Positions 18,000 through 26,199 of a stretch of DNA of 57,995 bases are shown here, piece by piece. The notes under the pieces are model-generated. The model saw nothing but the letters and a program-made list of their open reading frames with translations, ran no database searches and was not told the DNA's origin. Made by a program: the position numbers and the translations under genes. The stretch lies in the NCBI GenBank assembly GCA_964581385.1, contig CAZOOK010000034.1, positions 1 to 57,995 on the forward strand, given 5' to 3'. Every line of letters starts with the position of its first letter. Position 1 is the first letter of the stretch. Source of the DNA: CAZOOK01 sp964581385 (GTDB lineage: Bacteria > Pseudomonadota > Gammaproteobacteria > Nevskiales > Nevskiaceae).

Positions 18000-18487
18000 T
18001 TTTCTTCTCCCTACACGGCAACCAAGTGATGGCCATCCTGGTCATCGCTTGCGCCAAAATTCCTGCGAAATCCCAAGCCGGTCGATTGATGCAATGCGCA
18101 AACCGAACGCGGAGTCCCAGCATTCTTTCGACCAATGACATCGGTTAGGCACCGCACCCCCGATGGACGGTAGCGGTCTCCATGCTGAGCGAAGTGCCCA
18201 CATGGACGGCTCCTGCCGTTTTTCCCGGCTGCAACCGGTTCCTTCCTGTTTATCCCCCTGCTACCTGCCCGTACGCTTCCTGCTTGATCAACGCACGTGA
18301 CGCTTTTCCGTCATAGCGCGCATGAGGGCTCTGCTGCTCTGTATAGATCGCAGCTGCACGGAATTTCTATTAAAGTGAATCCCTATGCGTTCAGAATCAT
18401 CAGCTACTCATGAATGGTAGCTGAATAGCCTTATATCCACGGCTTCTGCTTCGCGGGCTTTTCCCCCTGCAGCTTCGACCCGCTGAA
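18000..18487. other. Long intergenic region with several hairpins, no gene seen
   Basis: 488 bases upstream of the Calx-beta gene. Visible structure: inverted repeat TCCATG/CATGGA around 18179-18205; a terminator-like hairpin ACGGC-TCCT-GCCGT at 18206-18219 followed by T's on the plus strand; and a perfect 8-bp pair TCAGCTAC (18400-18407) / GTAGCTGA (18417-18424). The part next to the gene (18001-18180) could be a structured leader of the minus-strand transcript. I tested it by eye against the c-di-GMP riboswitch pattern and it does not fit. Confidence 0.4.
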
Positions 18488-19345
18488 TCATCCTTCAAAA
18501 AACACTTTGCGAATATCGGACACGGCTGTTCCGGATTTGGCTGACACCATTACCGAATGATGATGGGCAGCGCGGGTGGCCTTGAACTGTTCCAACCCTT
18601 TGAAATCCAAGGGAGCCGGCTGCCAATGATTGAGAGTGCGGATCATGCCGTCGTGCCAGTGTCCGGAAGCGTCACTCAGCACGCGCGCGGCATAAAGGCC
18701 GTAAAGAATGTACTCGGAAAAGCCGCTCAGCGGCGCCACGGCGCGTGCCCATTCCCTGCCTGTTACTTCCTCGACCCGGCGCAGCATGTCCAGCACGTTC
18801 TGACGGCGCCAATAGATGAGCTGATTGATGTAATTGGTATCGCAGTCGGCTTCGGCCGGCAGGCCCAGCAGGCGCGAAGCAACCCCCTGCCAGCGATCGT
18901 TGTCTTCGATCAGCCCGCGCTGGCCAGTCTCCAAGAACAGAGGCACTTTGCCATCGCGCTCGAAGGAACGCGGGTCATAGGGTTCGACGAAAAACATATC
19001 GGAATCCGCATATAGCAACACATCCTGGGTCACTACTGCAGGTACTGACAGCTTAACGATCTGCTGCAATATCCAATTCTTTACCGGACGTGTGCGCAGA
19101 CTGAACCAGAATCGGCGCACGCCGGGAATGCGGATCAGCCAGTTGGGAATGATGTCCTCGACAACCAGCAGTTCCGTACGCGAAGTCAGCAATGGTTTGA
19201 ACAGCGGAATGTCGCGGCGGGCAATGACAAGGTAATGACGCACCCCAGGCTCGACCCAGCGCCCGACACTCTCGATCAACAACGCGCAACGCTCGACGTC
19301 CGCCCAATAGCTCGGCGTCACCAACGCGTAGGAAGGGGAAGTCAT
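18488..19345 (-). CDS. DUF6492-like putative glycosyltransferase
   Basis: 285 residues. YALVTPSYWADVERCALL at the N-terminus and the acidic DSD in LLYADSDMFFVEP (a likely metal/nucleotide-sugar contact) give it the look of a GT-A-type glycosyltransferase; the family is close to DUF6492. Other visible motifs are TNYINQLIYWRR and GFSEYILYG. It likely adds a sugar during polysaccharide assembly. I chose the ATG at 19345; a TTG eleven codons upstream is possible but has no better ribosome site. It is followed at a distance by the flippase gene on the same strand (160-bp gap). Confidence 0.65.
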   Translation of the reverse strand: MTSPSYALVTPSYWADVERCALLIESVGRWVEPGVRHYLVIARRDIPLFKPLLTSRTELLVVEDIIPNWLIRIPGVRRFWFSLRTRPVKNWILQQIVKLSVPAVVTQDVLLYADSDMFFVEPYDPRSFERDGKVPLFLETGQRGLIEDNDRWQGVASRLLGLPAEADCDTNYINQLIYWRRQNVLDMLRRVEEVTGREWARAVAPLSGFSEYILYGLYAARVLSDASGHWHDGMIRTLNHWQPAPLDFKGLEQFKATRAAHHHSVMVSAKSGTAVSDIRKVFFEG

Positions 19346-19505
19346 GGTTCTCAAGTATAGCGAGGAACTTGTCGTCAAAAAAATGGCCGCGCAGATCGCG
19401 AAATCAACACGAACACGACGGCGCGATGCACTACACCGCGATCACCGAGGTACGCCATCTGTGCGCGAATGGATGCACGCGCGCAGAATTGGATGCCAAC
19501 TCGGA

Positions 19506-20765
19506 TTACCGCTGCGCCTGCCGTAACAGAAATATAATGCCGGCCAGATTCACGAATTCGCCGGCCATCTGGCCCATCAACGCGGCGACCGGCCCCCACC
19601 GCGTGATGCCGAACCACATAATAAATAGCGAGACGATGGCACCTGCGGCTGTCAGCCAGGCCAAGGGTTGGAACCGTTCCAACGCCAGCAATGCCGATTG
19701 CAGGACGTCGCGTACCAGACTGATCAGCGAGATACAGGCCCACAGAATCAGCAGAAGATCGCGGTCGGCGATGACTTTGTGCATCAGATCGCCAACAAGC
19801 CAGTCCCGAAAAATCCAGACGAAGGCGAAATAAATCAGATCCAGTAAAGCAATGCCGGCGATGAACAGCAGCAGACGCCGCGTCAGTTTGCCGATGCCGG
19901 ATTCGGCGAGCCACGCCGCCGCACTGGGAATCAGCAAACCCTTGACTCCGACCGTCAAAACGATGGTGGGCATCAATAGCAGTCGGGTCGCGTTGACGCT
20001 GGCGACGGCCGTCAACCCAAGACGCCCGGCGAGTATGTAGTTGTAGCTTTGGCTGAACAACCAGTAGATCACGGCACCAACGGCAGCCCACGTTCCAAGT
20101 GGGCGCATTTCACGCCAGAGCGGCTTGGCGTCGCCTCGCACCCAGCCTGGATCTCTGGCAAGCATCCGGTGCGATACAGCCGCTCCGCTCCATGCAGCCA
20201 CCGCGAGTGCTACTACCGCCCAGACTGAGGCGGGCTTGGGGCCAAAGACCGCGAACACGGCGCCGGGGATCAATACCGCGACATACACCATGTCGGCGCG
20301 GAGCATGCTGTGCGGCCGCGAATAAATAAGTAACACGCTACGCAGATATTCGCGCTGCAACCCAAGCCAGCCGGCAATAATCGCTGTCGCCGCCACCAGC
20401 GCAACGACACCACTCCAAATGCCCGCCAGGTAACTTACGGCCGGCACGATCAAAGCAAGCAGCGCCAGCACACGCAGGAAGCGTCCCTGGCTTATCTCCA
20501 ACGCGCCGATCATTTCGCGCCTGCGGTCCGGCGATTTTTTGGGAGCGAGGACCGCCATTGGGCCGGACAGCCAAGCACCTTGTGCGGATACCAGCAAAGT
20601 TAGAGCCGACTGCGCGAGCACGAACAAACCGTAATCCGCGTCGCTGGTATGCCGGATAAGCAGGAATCCGATGAAAAAATTGGCCCCGGACAACAGGACC
20701 TGGTCAATGACCGCGGTACTGAACAACCTCAACAGACGGCCTGGTATCGGTATACGAATAGCCAT
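19506..20765 (-). CDS. Polysaccharide flippase (Wzx/MATE-like, PST family)
   Basis: About 419 residues from the ATG at 20765, with around twelve hydrophobic segments. The N-terminal VIDQVLLSGANFFIGFLLIRH and DYGLFVLAQSALTLL are typical of Wzx-type lipid-linked oligosaccharide flippases. It would move the repeat unit across the inner membrane before polymerisation by the O-antigen-ligase-like protein encoded divergently. The reading frame continues upstream to 20909, but those residues do not look membrane-protein-like, so I used the later start; no strong ribosome site supports either. Confidence 0.75.
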   Translation of the reverse strand: MAIRIPIPGRLLRLFSTAVIDQVLLSGANFFIGFLLIRHTSDADYGLFVLAQSALTLLVSAQGAWLSGPMAVLAPKKSPDRRREMIGALEISQGRFLRVLALLALIVPAVSYLAGIWSGVVALVAATAIIAGWLGLQREYLRSVLLIYSRPHSMLRADMVYVAVLIPGAVFAVFGPKPASVWAVVALAVAAWSGAAVSHRMLARDPGWVRGDAKPLWREMRPLGTWAAVGAVIYWLFSQSYNYILAGRLGLTAVASVNATRLLLMPTIVLTVGVKGLLIPSAAAWLAESGIGKLTRRLLLFIAGIALLDLIYFAFVWIFRDWLVGDLMHKVIADRDLLLILWACISLISLVRDVLQSALLALERFQPLAWLTAAGAIVSLFIMWFGITRWGPVAALMGQMAGEFVNLAGIIFLLRQAQR

Positions 20766-21389
20766 CACGCGGGCCCGCAAAGTCCGGGCTGGCCCGCCGA
20801 TCGGACAAACATGCACAGTAAGCGTGGTGAAAAATATAAGCCAGAGGTGCCGGAATCGACCACTTTCGAAACTGGCCGCAGCATCCTGCACGCACCCGCA
20901 CTTGCGCATCGGCGATTACGGCTAATTTTGAGCATCAAAGGTCACTTGTCGCCGTTTTGCTCTTGACGCGCGAATAGCTGGACAAAGGTAAAGGTGTTGT
21001 CCCGCAGCCGTACCGCAATTTTCGCGGCTAGTGTAACAGCGCGCAATTGGCACCGCTGAAGCCGGACGTAGATATAACGAACACCATAAATACTTGCGAT
21101 TTTTGAATTGCCTGAAATGTGAACACGATGCTGCAAGACGCTCCGCGATGGTTGACTATTTGCAATTGCGTTTGTACGAACGGTGAACGCATGGCTACTA
21201 TGCAGGACGAAATGCGAACGATCCGCGCGGAGCGTGCCGGGTTCCTGCGAACTTGATGACGCATGGAAACTTTCGAGGCGCCGACCACGGAGTATCGAAA
21301 TCGCAACTCGTGTGAGAATACATTGAGAGGATTGAGGGCACCGCCCGAGTGTTGCAGCCGACCGTTTCAGCCTGCCCGATTGCCGTGAT
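20766..21389. other. Divergent intergenic region before the polymerase gene
   Basis: Up to 624 bases between the flippase (minus) and the O-antigen-ligase-like gene (plus), AT-richer than its surroundings. A TTGACT at 21151-21156 with TACGAA 17 bases later is a weak sigma-70 candidate on the plus strand, about 200 bp ahead of the start codon. No gene or clear repeat seen; the open frame on the minus strand here lacks any recognisable features. Confidence 0.35.
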
Positions 21390-22838
21390 ATGAATAGAAC
21401 CGCGTCAGCATTTTCCCGCGCCGCGCGGCAAGCTACGGTCAGCCGCCCGGCATCCCTGAACTGGATACGCGACGACACCTATTCGCTGCTGCTGCTGGGC
21501 ATGGTTTGGCTGATGATTGCCTACATGCTCGTTCCCCCCCATTTTTTTCATCCGGAGGACGCGCGCGTCGGCGAAATGGCCACGCCCAACCCTGTTTCCC
21601 GGGCGATCAAGATAGGGCTCATGGCGATTAGCCTCCTGTTTATCGTCTGGAGGGCATCCCTGGCTTGGCTTCTGGTGAGGAACCTGAATCCATTTTTTGT
21701 CTTTTTCACACTGCTGGCGCCGATGAGCGCGGTATGGTCGATCGATCCGTCGGCCACCATTTCGCACGTGATCTCGCTGCTCTCGGTCATCTCGGTCTGT
21801 TTCGCATTCGGACTCGCAAGCTGGTACCGGGAACGCTTCCAGAACGTCATGCGTCCGATCGTGACCTTGCTGCTATTAGCCTCTATCGTGATTGGGGTGA
21901 TTTCGCCCGAATTGGTCGAAACCCACGACCCCGGCAGCCCAACTCTCGAAGGTGCCTGGCATGGGCTGGCCAGCCAGAAGAATCCCTTCGGCCAGCTCGC
22001 AAGCTATGGCCTGATCTTCTGGCTGCAAGCCTGGCTCGCCAGCGAAAAACGGTGGTGGGAAGCATTGGTCGGCGGCAGCATTGCACTCGCCTGCCTTGCG
22101 CTATCGCGCAGCGCCACTTCAATGCTGGCGACATTTTTTTCGATTGCGTTCATGTTGTTGCTGCTGCGTTCGCCGCCGAATCTGCGCCGCTACGTGCCTT
22201 ACATCGTGGTGATCTTTGCGGCGACCGTGCTGACCTACGCGCTGGCCGTGCTGAAACTGGTTCCTGGGCTCGACGTGCTGCTGACACCGATCACCGCGAT
22301 CACCGGCAAGGACATGACGTTCTCAAATCGAAGCGAAATCTGGGTGATCATCAAGGAACACATTCAGCTCGCACCGTATCTGGGCTCCGGCTATGCCGCC
22401 TACTGGGTTGGCCCTGTACCCTCATCCCCATCTTTCGAGTTCATGAGCCGGATGTACTTCTATCCCACTGAATCCCACAACGGTTATCTGGAGAACGCCA
22501 ACGATCTTGGCTTTTTGGGACTGATCTGCCTGTTCGGCTACCTCATCTTTTTCGTGCGCCAGTGTCTGCAGCTGATGCGGGTGGATCGACCTCAGGGCGC
22601 GCTCCTCCTCTGCCTTTTCTTTCACCAAACGATCGTCAATCTTTCAGAAAGCTGCTGGCTCCAAATCAATTCGTTCAGTTTCATCATCATGACCGTATGC
22701 ACCGTCGCCCTCGGCCGCTCGCTGCTCGAGCACCGGCTGACTTCGTATTTCGGCCAATCCGACGGAGGTATCACATCAGGCGGCATGCCGGTTGCGAATC
22801 CATCGTTCGGCAACAGCCTGCCAGGGCCCGGCCAATGA
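21390..22838 (+). CDS. O-antigen ligase/polymerase family membrane protein
   Basis: 482 residues with about eleven membrane segments and a large periplasmic loop. WLVRNLNPFFVFFTLLAPMSAVWSID before the middle helices and SQKNPFGQLA plus the later GSGYAAYW and ESHNGYLENANDLGFLGL are characteristic of the Wzy_C superfamily (PF04932), where the conserved His lies in such a SHNGYL segment. It likely polymerises or transfers the exopolysaccharide unit in the inner membrane. It begins a plus-strand run with the DUF98-like and SIS genes. ATG start at 21390. Confidence 0.85.
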   Translation: MNRTASAFSRAARQATVSRPASLNWIRDDTYSLLLLGMVWLMIAYMLVPPHFFHPEDARVGEMATPNPVSRAIKIGLMAISLLFIVWRASLAWLLVRNLNPFFVFFTLLAPMSAVWSIDPSATISHVISLLSVISVCFAFGLASWYRERFQNVMRPIVTLLLLASIVIGVISPELVETHDPGSPTLEGAWHGLASQKNPFGQLASYGLIFWLQAWLASEKRWWEALVGGSIALACLALSRSATSMLATFFSIAFMLLLLRSPPNLRRYVPYIVVIFAATVLTYALAVLKLVPGLDVLLTPITAITGKDMTFSNRSEIWVIIKEHIQLAPYLGSGYAAYWVGPVPSSPSFEFMSRMYFYPTESHNGYLENANDLGFLGLICLFGYLIFFVRQCLQLMRVDRPQGALLLCLFFHQTIVNLSESCWLQINSFSFIIMTVCTVALGRSLLEHRLTSYFGQSDGGITSGGMPVANPSFGNSLPGPGQ

Positions 22839-22851
22839 TCACGGCGTCGTA

Positions 22852-23499
22852 ATGCCACAGGAAAGCATCGCGGCCATGCTGGAAAACTACTATGGCAAAC
22901 GCAGTTCCGACGGCGAAAGTACCGCATTCCGTTGCAAGGGATTTTCACCCGACTGGCAACTCAGCGGGCTCGACCAGGAAGCCATCGCAATGGCAAACCT
23001 GCCGCCGTTTCTGCGCGTCCTGCTGGTAACCGACGGCACCGTCACCAAGAGTCTGGAAGCCTACTACTGGGAACCCGTCGCCATTGAGGGTGCGTCAAAT
23101 ACGGTTGTGATTTCGCAGTCGGAGATCGAATGGCTTGGCGTAAAGGCCGGCGAACAGGTCATCGCGCGCAGTGTGCTGCTGCGCGGCGCGCACACGAAAA
23201 CGCTCTATGCATCAGCTTTCTCCATTATCCGGCTCGCCCTGATTCCCGCGACGCTGCGGGAAAAACTGCTAGCGGGAACGATCGGAATCGGCGAACTCAT
23301 CCGCGAATCCGGGCTCGAAACCTATCGGGAGCTCCAGGAATTCGGACGAACGACAGACATGTCTCGCTACGGTGGCCCGCAAACCACGACCGACTGCGTG
23401 TTCCGCAGTTACCGGATCATTCTCGACCACCGTCCCGCCATCCTCGTCTCCGAATGCTTCCCGGTTTCTGCCTTTCGGGGCGACCGGCAAGGCCCGTAA
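22852..23499 (+). CDS. DUF98/UbiC-like chorismate pyruvate-lyase family protein
   Basis: 215 residues. LRVLLVTDGTVTKSLEAYY, the SVLLRG segment and the C-terminal FRSYRIILDHRPAILVSECFP match the layout of the chorismate-lyase fold shared by UbiC and the mycobacterial Rv2949c group (PF01947), which release pyruvate from chorismate to give 4-hydroxybenzoate. In Mycobacterium the product feeds glycosylated aromatic lipids. Here, among polysaccharide genes, it might supply an aromatic group or have another substrate; activity is unproven. The ATG at 22852 follows the polymerase stop by 13 bases, suggesting coupling; an in-frame start at 22792 would overlap the previous gene. Confidence 0.65.
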   Translation: MPQESIAAMLENYYGKRSSDGESTAFRCKGFSPDWQLSGLDQEAIAMANLPPFLRVLLVTDGTVTKSLEAYYWEPVAIEGASNTVVISQSEIEWLGVKAGEQVIARSVLLRGAHTKTLYASAFSIIRLALIPATLREKLLAGTIGIGELIRESGLETYRELQEFGRTTDMSRYGGPQTTTDCVFRSYRIILDHRPAILVSECFPVSAFRGDRQGP

Positions 23500-23630
23500 A
23501 TTGAAAGGGATCCTTTTCGCGTAAAGTGTGCGGTGATCGGTCCCTGCGGCGTGTCGTAAATGATCGCGTCACCCGCGAATATGGCCAACCGCATCTGGAA
23601 ATCCCGCTTAACCGACACCAACATTCCGCC

Positions 23631-24224
23631 ATGACGACCGAAATGAAAGCGAAAATTCGTGCGCAGCTCGCGGAAACCCGCAGCATCTACGCTGCGATGG
23701 AAGAAAGCCAAACCGTGATCGCTGCCCTGCAAGCCGGCACAGAGGCATGTCTGAAAGCCCTGAAAGACGGGAAAAAGATTCTGCTCGCTGGAAATGGCGG
23801 CAGCGCCGCCGATGCACAGCACGTCGCCGCGGAGTATGTCTGCCGCTTCGCGGTCGACCGGCCAGGGCTGCCTGCGATTGCCCTGACTACAGATACCTCG
23901 ATCCTCACTGCAATCGGCAACGACTACGGTTACGAATTCATCTTCTCGCGCCAGGTACAGGCACTGGGGCAACCCGGCGACGTCTTCATCGGTATTTCGA
24001 CTTCCGGTAAATCGCCCAACATCCTCAAAGCTTTGGAAGAAGCCGGCCGGCGCGGCATGGTTCGCATCGGCATGACAGGCAACAAAGGCGGGCCGATCGC
24101 GGATCTTTGCGAAATTCTGCTGGAAACGCCATCCAGCTACACACCACGCATTCAGGAAGGACATATCGCAATGTCGCACATCATGTGCGGATTGGTGGAA
24201 GAGGCTTATTTCAGACGCGGATAG
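23631..24224 (+). CDS. gmhA: SIS-domain phosphosugar isomerase, GmhA-like
   Basis: 197 residues, normal length for GmhA. LAGNGGSAADAQHVAAEYV, TDTSILTAIGNDYGYEFIFSRQV, GISTSGKSPN and the C-terminal IQEGHIAMSHIMCGLVE are the signature segments of D-sedoheptulose-7-phosphate isomerase, the first step to ADP- or GDP-heptose for LPS core or surface glycan. The symbol is by family resemblance; paralogues devoted to GDP-D-heptose occur in capsule loci and this could be one. Start ATG at 23631 (a second ATG lies 12 bp later). It is 131 bp after the previous gene. Confidence 0.82.
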   Translation: MTTEMKAKIRAQLAETRSIYAAMEESQTVIAALQAGTEACLKALKDGKKILLAGNGGSAADAQHVAAEYVCRFAVDRPGLPAIALTTDTSILTAIGNDYGYEFIFSRQVQALGQPGDVFIGISTSGKSPNILKALEEAGRRGMVRIGMTGNKGGPIADLCEILLETPSSYTPRIQEGHIAMSHIMCGLVEEAYFRRG

Positions 24225-24598
24225 AGCGGCTGCCCCTGTCTTCAAATCGCTTTTAGTCGGAGTCCGTCCGCAGCATCCTCTGCCTTATGATCCGGCATAA
24301 AATGCCCGTGCTCCGTCCGGCCATCTGCAAACTAGTCAATTGAATTTGAACAAAATTTCAGCGCTTCCGCGGCAACAACCCTGATACGGCAAACTGCTGT
24401 TTTCGGGCGGATCTATAGTACGTTTTGCTGACAAGCCCCTCTTTCGAAATAACGTGCATGAGCTTAATATTGTTGTAGAAGTACGGGAGTTTTAAGAGTA
24501 GGAAGTTCGGGGAAGCGGCAGATGCCGGCCTATACAGCCGTCGTAAGTCGCTATCTGAATAATCTGTTTTTCGAAGCAATCGAGTATCAGGGTAACCC
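24225..24598. other. Leader region of the PEP-CTERM gene
   Basis: 374 bases with no gene seen, AT-richer than the flanking genes. PEP-CTERM genes often have sigma-54 promoters, but I could not find a GG-N10-GC match of good quality here. The ATG is preceded by CAGGGTAACCC, a weak ribosome site. Confidence 0.3.
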
Positions 24599-25162
24599 AT
24601 GAAAGTCGCAGCGTTTGCCGTAGCACTGATCGGTGGCGTTCTGTCCACTGCTGCCCAAGCCAATCTGATCACCAATGGCAACTTCATGACTGGTGATTTC
24701 AGCGGATGGACGCTGACGACGATCGATCCGAACGACGCCAATTATATTTATGCGCCTGGCACGGGCGGTGCCTTCCTGGGACCGGTTAGCGACGCCTTTC
24801 TGTCGCAGAGCTTTGCAACGGTTGCCGGCGACACCTATCAAGTCAGCTTCCGCCTGAGTAATCCGTCAGCAGCAGCCGGCACCCAGTTCTCTGCGTTTTT
24901 CAACACCGACTCTCTTTATTCGGTGAAGGACACCGCGGTCTCGCCGACGACCTTCACCTTCGATGCAGTCGCCACAGGCTCCACGAGCAAGCTGACCTTT
25001 GGCTTCAAGAACATCCCCGACTATTTCAATCTTTCCCGCGTCAGCGTTTCTCCGGTTCCCGAACCCGAGGCCTATGTGATGATGCTTGGAGGGCTCGCCT
25101 TGCTTGGTGGAATCGTCGGCTTCAAGCGCCGCTCGAATACTGACTTCGGCATGGGCGCGTAA
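24599..25162 (+). CDS. PEP-CTERM domain secreted protein
   Basis: 187 residues. A cleavable signal peptide ends at AAQA. The middle part (NLITNGNFMTGDFSGWT) resembles beta-sandwich carbohydrate-binding modules common in these proteins. The C-terminus has the sorting tripartite signal: VPEPEAY, a hydrophobic helix (VMMLGGLALLGGIVGF) and a basic end KRR, although nine further residues follow. Such proteins are cut by an exosortase (XrtA-type) at the inner membrane and released into the extracellular matrix. No exosortase is present in the window. A strong terminator lies 53 bp after the stop, so it ends its transcript. Confidence 0.88.
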   Translation: MKVAAFAVALIGGVLSTAAQANLITNGNFMTGDFSGWTLTTIDPNDANYIYAPGTGGAFLGPVSDAFLSQSFATVAGDTYQVSFRLSNPSAAAGTQFSAFFNTDSLYSVKDTAVSPTTFTFDAVATGSTSKLTFGFKNIPDYFNLSRVSVSPVPEPEAYVMMLGGLALLGGIVGFKRRSNTDFGMGA

Positions 25163-25214
25163 AACGGGGACCGGGCGAGCTTCGGTCACGTTCCTTAAAT
25201 TTTCTGGAATTCGA

Positions 25215-25240
25215 CAGGGCCCTCGCGGCCCTGTTTTTTT
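25215..25240 (+). terminator. Rho-independent terminator after the PEP-CTERM gene
   Basis: Perfect 7-bp stem CAGGGCC (25215-25221) / GGCCCTG (25227-25233), 5-base loop, then seven T's (25234-25240). It separates the polysaccharide region from the nitrogen genes. Confidence 0.92.
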
Positions 25241-25371
25241 GGGGGCGTCGCCAGCAGCCTGTCGGACTTGGGATGATCTGCTGCCGCTTCGGACGCCTCA
25301 ACAGTAATCCGACTTGAAGCGCTAATCGCACGAGCTCTCCAATAGCGTTGTGCCGGTTTCGGTCCGTGCGT

Positions 25372-25387
25372 TGGCATATCGTTTGCG
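25372..25387 (+). promoter_or_regulatory. Candidate sigma-54 promoter of the biuret hydrolase operon
   Basis: TGGCATATCGTTTGCG keeps the TGGCA (-24) and TTGC (-12) blocks of the consensus TGGCACG-N4-TTGCW with correct GG-to-GC spacing; positions 6 and 7 differ. Predicted transcription start is near 25398, at the TTGTATACAA palindrome. The 327-bp region 25163-25489 otherwise holds the terminator and this control region. An overlapping sigma-70 reading (TTGGCA, 17 bp, TATCTT) is also possible. Confidence 0.62.
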
Positions 25388-25397
25388 TCGCTGTATC

Positions 25398-25407
25398 TTG
25401 TATACAA
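25398..25407. promoter_or_regulatory. Palindromic operator TTGTATACAA (copy 1)
   Basis: Perfect 10-bp palindrome in the context ATC-TTGTATACAA-C, the same context as at 51138-51147. It overlaps the predicted transcription start of biuH, where a bound repressor would block initiation. The FadR-type GntR regulator encoded two genes downstream is the likely ligand: that family binds short palindromes of this type, and a variant lies before its own gene. Confidence 0.75.
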
Positions 25408-25489
25408 CGTACCGCGAATCGCTGCCGACCCACGGATCCGAGTTGTTTCAGCTTGCAGCGACGCAGCGGTCCCCTATCAGGATGATTTC

Positions 25490-26173
25490 ATGAGCTTCGC
25501 AACCGTTGCTGCCGACCCTTACGCTTGGCCGTACAACGGAACCTTCACGCCATCTAATACGGCGCTGATCGTAATCGACATGCAGACCGATTTCTGCGGC
25601 GTCGGCGGTTATGTCGACGCGATGGGCTACGACCTGTCGCTGACACGCGCGCCCATCAAGCCGATCCGATCGGTCCTCGCCCGCATGCGTCCGTTGGGAT
25701 TCCATATTATTCACACCCGCGAAGGGCATCGTCCCGATCTTTCCGATTTGCCGGCAAACAAACGCTGGCGCTCGCAGCAGATCGGCGCCGGCATCGGCGA
25801 CGCGGGCCCTTGCGGCCGCATCCTGGTGCGCGGTGAACCGGGGTGGGACATCATTCCCGAACTGGCGCCGGAAGCCGGCGAAATTGTCATCGACAAACCC
25901 GGCAAAGGCTCGTTCTGCGCGACCGATCTGGAGCTGATTCTGCGCACGCGCGGCATCGATAACATCATCCTTAGCGGCATCACCACCGACGTTTGTGTGC
26001 ATACGACGATGCGCGAAGCCAATGACCGCGGCTTCGAGTGCCTGCTGTTGGAAGACTGTTGCGGGGCCACTGACCATGGCAATCATCTCGCTGCATTGAA
26101 GATGGTAAAAATGCAGGGCGGCGTGTTCGGAGCTGTGGCTCCATCCGCAGCGCTCCTGGAAACGTTGGCCTGA
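25490..26173 (+). CDS. biuH: Biuret amidohydrolase (isochorismatase-fold cysteine hydrolase)
   Basis: 227 residues. It has the cysteine-hydrolase triad: Asp30 in IVIDMQTDF, the lysine of DKPGKGSF (~136-139) and Cys169 in TTDVCVHTT. From memory, long stretches such as WPYNG, TREGHRPDLSDLPANKRW and GPCGRILVRGEPGWDIIPEL agree closely with the Rhizobium biuret hydrolase, which turns biuret into allophanate and ammonia in the cytoplasm. A related alternative is a RutB-like ureidoacrylate hydrolase. An AtzH-like gene follows after 26 bp. No allophanate hydrolase is present in the window, though the urea made or imported could go to urease. Start ATG; sigma-54-type promoter and operator upstream. 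Confidence 0.82.
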   Translation: MSFATVAADPYAWPYNGTFTPSNTALIVIDMQTDFCGVGGYVDAMGYDLSLTRAPIKPIRSVLARMRPLGFHIIHTREGHRPDLSDLPANKRWRSQQIGAGIGDAGPCGRILVRGEPGWDIIPELAPEAGEIVIDKPGKGSFCATDLELILRTRGIDNIILSGITTDVCVHTTMREANDRGFECLLLEDCCGATDHGNHLAALKMVKMQGGVFGAVAPSAALLETLA

Positions 26174-26199
26174 CCGCTGCGGACATCAACGCAGCCACG

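Noticed and set aside
18001..18180. Possible c-di-GMP (GEMM) riboswitch before the Calx-beta gene
   Set aside because: CGAAAG and TGGGAC occur in order on the minus strand, but the conserved GGCAAACC and GGTAGG elements are not in the right places.
20942..21478. 178-codon minus-strand frame in the region before the polymerase gene
   Set aside because: Overlaps the start of the O-antigen-ligase-like gene, has no domain, and codon use is unlike the neighbours.
23500..23630. Protein-like minus-strand frame in the gap before the SIS gene (MLVSVKRDFQMRLAIF...)
   Set aside because: It reads plausibly for about 45 codons, but runs out of both neighbouring genes in antisense and has no homologue I recognise; kept as a non-gene.
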